Below the pieces are notes generated by a model. The model was not told the DNA's origin, ran no database searches, and saw nothing but the letters and a program-made list of their open reading frames with translations. The translations under genes were made by a program, and so were the position numbers. From Leucaena leucocephala (taxonomy: Eukaryota; Streptophyta; Magnoliopsida; Fabales; Fabaceae): a stretch of 64,000 nucleotides of DNA. Every line of letters begins with the position of its first letter. Position 1 is the first letter of the stretch. This document shows, one piece after another, positions 61,601 to 64,000 of this stretch. The stretch is from positions 20,717,568 through 20,781,567 of the forward strand of contig CM073542.1 in the NCBI GenBank assembly GCA_037074615.1. The letters are read 5' to 3'.

Positions 61601-64000
61601 TGGGAGAAAGGTAGAGGACACTACTTGTCAAGATAAAAGAATCAGAAATGATCTTTTAGTTGACAAAAATAAACCCATGATTCAGAAAAGCAAGTTGCTA
61701 ATTGTGGATCTTGCAGGATCTGAAAGGATAGACAAATCTGGTTAGTCTAATTATTATTACAGCAAATGTGCAGTTTTCACAATAAAGTTGTGTTATGTGC
61801 ATCTTGGCACCGTTAAGTTTATAATAGTGCAAAAATATACATCGAAGTTATAAAGAAGAGAAAAATACCATATCTGTTAAATACTCCAAACGTCTGTTTG
61901 TGGGTCCCAGCTAATGTAAACACTTTCTCTCTCTCCTCGATCATCTCTCTCTTTCTTCCCTCACCCCTCTCGGTTAATGTCCACCCACTGGTCTCGATGA
62001 AAAACTTGGCGGCCACCTATGTTATCTTGTAGAAGAAATATGAGGGACGATGGACCTGAGTGCTTGGTGGTAACAAAAGTGAGATCATGTTTCCTTCCTC
62101 ACGGGTTCCCTCCTCCTCTTCTATATATTGTTTCTCTCTTTCTTCCTCCCAAATTTCTTCTGCAATTGTCTAAAAAAAACTCTTTTTCTTTCTCAGGTTC
62201 CTTGGTTTCAAATCTTCCCTCTCATGTCTCTCCACAATCAGGCAAAGACCCTTGTCTTCGCTTTCCTCTGTTTTGGTTTGTTCCATCAATGAATGCAAGC
62301 TGTCTCCTTTTCTTGGGTATATTTAAAGATTTTAATATGGGTTTTTCTAAAAAGTCACAGATAGAATCAGGATTAGAATCAGAAGCAAAGAAGTGGGTAG
62401 TTGCAGGGATTTCAGTACGGTCTCTGCATACTATAAACACGAAACGAAGGGGGAAAGATTGCTGCTACCAGACACGACAGCCGAAGATATCATTACGAAA
62501 ATCGTTGCCACCGGAAATAGGAGTGTCAGCAGCTGAAGGGGAAAAGCAAGAAGAAAGTTGACAAGAGGAAGAAGAGGAAAATACCGGCCACTAAGGCAGA
62601 GAGAACTAGAGCGGGCACTGTTACCACTATGCCCTTCGGCGTTGCCAGCGACAATGAGATGATAAGAGAGAGGGGTGAATAGTCGGTAAGAGAAGAAAGA
62701 GAGAGTGAGGGTGAGAGGGTGAGCTGACGTGGACAAAGGAAAACATGTTAGGTGGGACCCACAGAAAGAAAAAGTGACGGAAGTTTAGACGGAATTGGTA
62801 TTTTTGCTACTATTTTATAATGATTTTTTGGCACCCATGAAAATTTTATGGTGTCAAATGCCCTAACACATGACTTTGTTGTTAAAATTCTACCTTTGCC
62901 TTGAATACTCCTGTTTAAGACTTATTGCTGTGATGTGCTTGTATTATTATTTTGTTTTTCTCTGATTCTTTTAAGGGCCGTGCAATATGGTTTTGCTTGT
63001 CAATTTTGGACACTATGTTTTCTTGGTTTTAAATTTTAGTATATTTCACAAAATTTTACTTCAAGATAAAACTATAAAATCACTATTATTTGCAGTTCCT
63101 AATCAAAATGGTTTGTATGAAATATCTACTCAGACACATTTCCTCTTGTTGCAGGAAGTGAAGGGCACATGCTTGAAGAGGCTAAATTCATTAATCTTTC
63201 CCTCACTTCACTTGGAAAATGCATAAATGCATTGGCCGAAAAAAGCCCACATATACCAACAAGAGAGTCCAAGCTTACAAGGCTACTTCGCGATTCATTT
63301 GGAGGTCATATTCAATTTTTTATTTTCCTGTTTTGGCCCATATCTTTAAAGCTTCTGAATGTTGCAGCGTGAAGCATACATGCTGATAATATTTATAATT
63401 TGCACTAACAAACATCAATTTATATGGAAGTTAGCATCCTCAACACATGAATTTGTAATTTTTTCATAATGATGATGACAACATTCAGTATCTCAAGATT
63501 TTTGTGTGACTTAATCACATAGTGCATATAGTTTATTGTGGGATTTAAAGGGAGAGAGAGTTTTTGGGTCTAATATAGAGTGTGGGGAATTTTATCCCCC
63601 ATTGCTGTTGACAGAAATAGCTGTCCTTTGTGTGTGGGTGTGCATGCTTGTGTTCTCTATCTTTGTGAATGTGACGATGCGTTTATATAATACTTGTATC
63701 AGTGACATAAAGCGTCTCTTCCTTTTGTGGACTCACCTATAACTAAATAAAATTTCTTTTTTAATTGAGTGGCCTTGGAATTTTTGTAGTAAAACCTAAG
63801 ACAAATCATTTACGCTTTGTGAAAATATGCCTGTATTTTTGTATTTATATTTTATTATATGAGTGAACATTATAAACTGGGAATTCTCCTTTTGTTTCAC
63901 TGAAGCCAAAGCTATTGCATATTGCTCTCAAAAACTCTTTTGCTTCTAATATTCTTTGGCTTCCCTTTGCTTGAAAAATGTATAAATGTATTAGCTGAAG
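58627..64000 (+). CDS. ARK1: Armadillo-repeat kinesin (ARK1/MRH2-like), 5' part
   Basis: Seven exons are visible (58627-58864, 60130-60230, 60440-60562, 60798-60980, 61218-61439, 61578-61740, 63155-63304), giving about 393 residues with consistent phases. The gene continues past the window. A Ser/Pro-rich N-terminus (MASTSSAFRSSR...) precedes the motor: VRVAARVRP, the ATP-binding P-loop GQTGTGKT at 168-175, switch I NTESSRSH ending at 285, switch II DLAGSE at 333-338, and LTRLLRDSFGG. The extra basic stretch between switch I and DLAGSE, and LEEAKFINLSLTSLGKC, fit the plant ungrouped kinesins ARK1-3, closest by eye to MRH2/ARK1, which acts on microtubules in root-hair growth. The C-terminal coiled coil and ARM repeats lie outside. 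Intron 6 contains a transposon. Confidence 0.92.
61790..62872 (+). mobile_element. TIR element (Pack-MULE-like) carrying an SMR gene fragment
   Basis: The left arm (61790-61990) and the complement of the right arm (62872 back to about 62660) align imperfectly over roughly 130-200 bp. Shared blocks in order are TGTGTTA, GGCACC/GGTGCC, ATAATAGTGCAAAAATA-like, AAAAATACCA, TGTGGGTCCCA and a CT-rich tract. Long TIRs around host-like sequence are the Mutator Pack-MULE pattern. I found no clean 9-bp target duplication, so the exact ends are uncertain. It lies wholly inside kinesin intron 6. Confidence 0.55.
62337..62561 (+). pseudogene. Captured SIAMESE-RELATED (SMR) CDK-inhibitor-like fragment
   Basis: The ORF begins MGFSKKSQIESGLESEAKKW and continues VVAGISVR, then INTKRR, which is the N-terminal signature of plant SMR cyclin-dependent-kinase inhibitors (KKWVIAGI-x-IR type). 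It stops after 74 residues (TGA at 62559-62561). The Pro-rich middle is only vaguely kept (CCYQTR, KSLPPE), and the C-terminal EFFTPPDLE-like cyclin-binding motif is not found. About 300 bp upstream look like an SMR promoter and leader (TATATATT-type box near 62122, then a CT-rich leader). Position inside a TIR element argues for capture rather than a resident gene. It is on the same strand as the kinesin. Confidence 0.55.
63902..64000 (+). other. Possible degenerate duplicate of kinesin exon 7
   Basis: 63970-63999 matches 63211-63240 of exon 7 at about 25 of 30 bases (CTTGAAAAATGTATAAATGT against CTTGGAAAATGCATAAATGC), with weaker similarity upstream from 63902 (GAAGCCAAAG against GAGGCTAAAT). 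The window ends inside it, so its extent and frame cannot be judged. Confidence 0.4.

Overview
The window is nuclear DNA from a flowering plant, most likely a eudicot. The sequence is AT-rich, the genes are split by GT-AG introns, all recognisable proteins belong to plant families, and the intergenic DNA is full of plant-type MITEs and retroelement relics. I cannot name the species. All exon coordinates were read by eye from splice consensus and reading frame.

Region 1 (1-21.8 kb) is a tandem array of NAD(P)-dependent short-chain reductases of the cinnamoyl-CoA-reductase-like / phenylacetaldehyde-reductase-like (CAD1-type) group, all on the + strand. It holds the last exon of copy A (1-122), three decayed copies B (3146-6635), C (7619-12195) and D (12768-15898), and one intact six-exon copy E (18085-21836, 326 aa). 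Decay is exon by exon: B lacks exons 1-3, C lacks exon 3 and has stops in exons 4 and 6, and D lacks exons 1-2, has stops in exon 3 and is split by a MITE in exon 5.

Region 2 (23.6-33.8 kb) has a complete E2-C type ubiquitin-conjugating enzyme gene (UBC19/20-like, 179 aa, +). A long minus-strand gene follows for a RING-CH (C4HC3) membrane E3-ligase-like protein; as read here it carries two frame or splice lesions.

Region 3 (34-42.9 kb) is gene-poor. It contains a badly decayed Ty1/copia element, with a degenerate 68-bp tandem array in its 5' half and a SINE inserted in its integrase region with an 18-bp target-site duplication. It also contains a LINE 3' relic.

Region 4 (42.9-51.1 kb) is a complete nine-exon DHHC protein S-acyltransferase gene (PAT19/20/22-like, 736 aa, +). 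Region 5 (51.1-58.6 kb) has a doubtful two-exon LEA-like minus-strand locus and MITEs. Region 6 (58.6-64 kb) is the 5' part of an armadillo-repeat kinesin gene (ARK1/MRH2-like, +); the motor domain runs off the right edge.

The most unusual find is a roughly 1-kb terminal-inverted-repeat element in kinesin intron 6. It appears to carry a captured piece of a SIAMESE-RELATED (SMR) CDK-inhibitor gene with its promoter-like leader, and so resembles a Pack-MULE.
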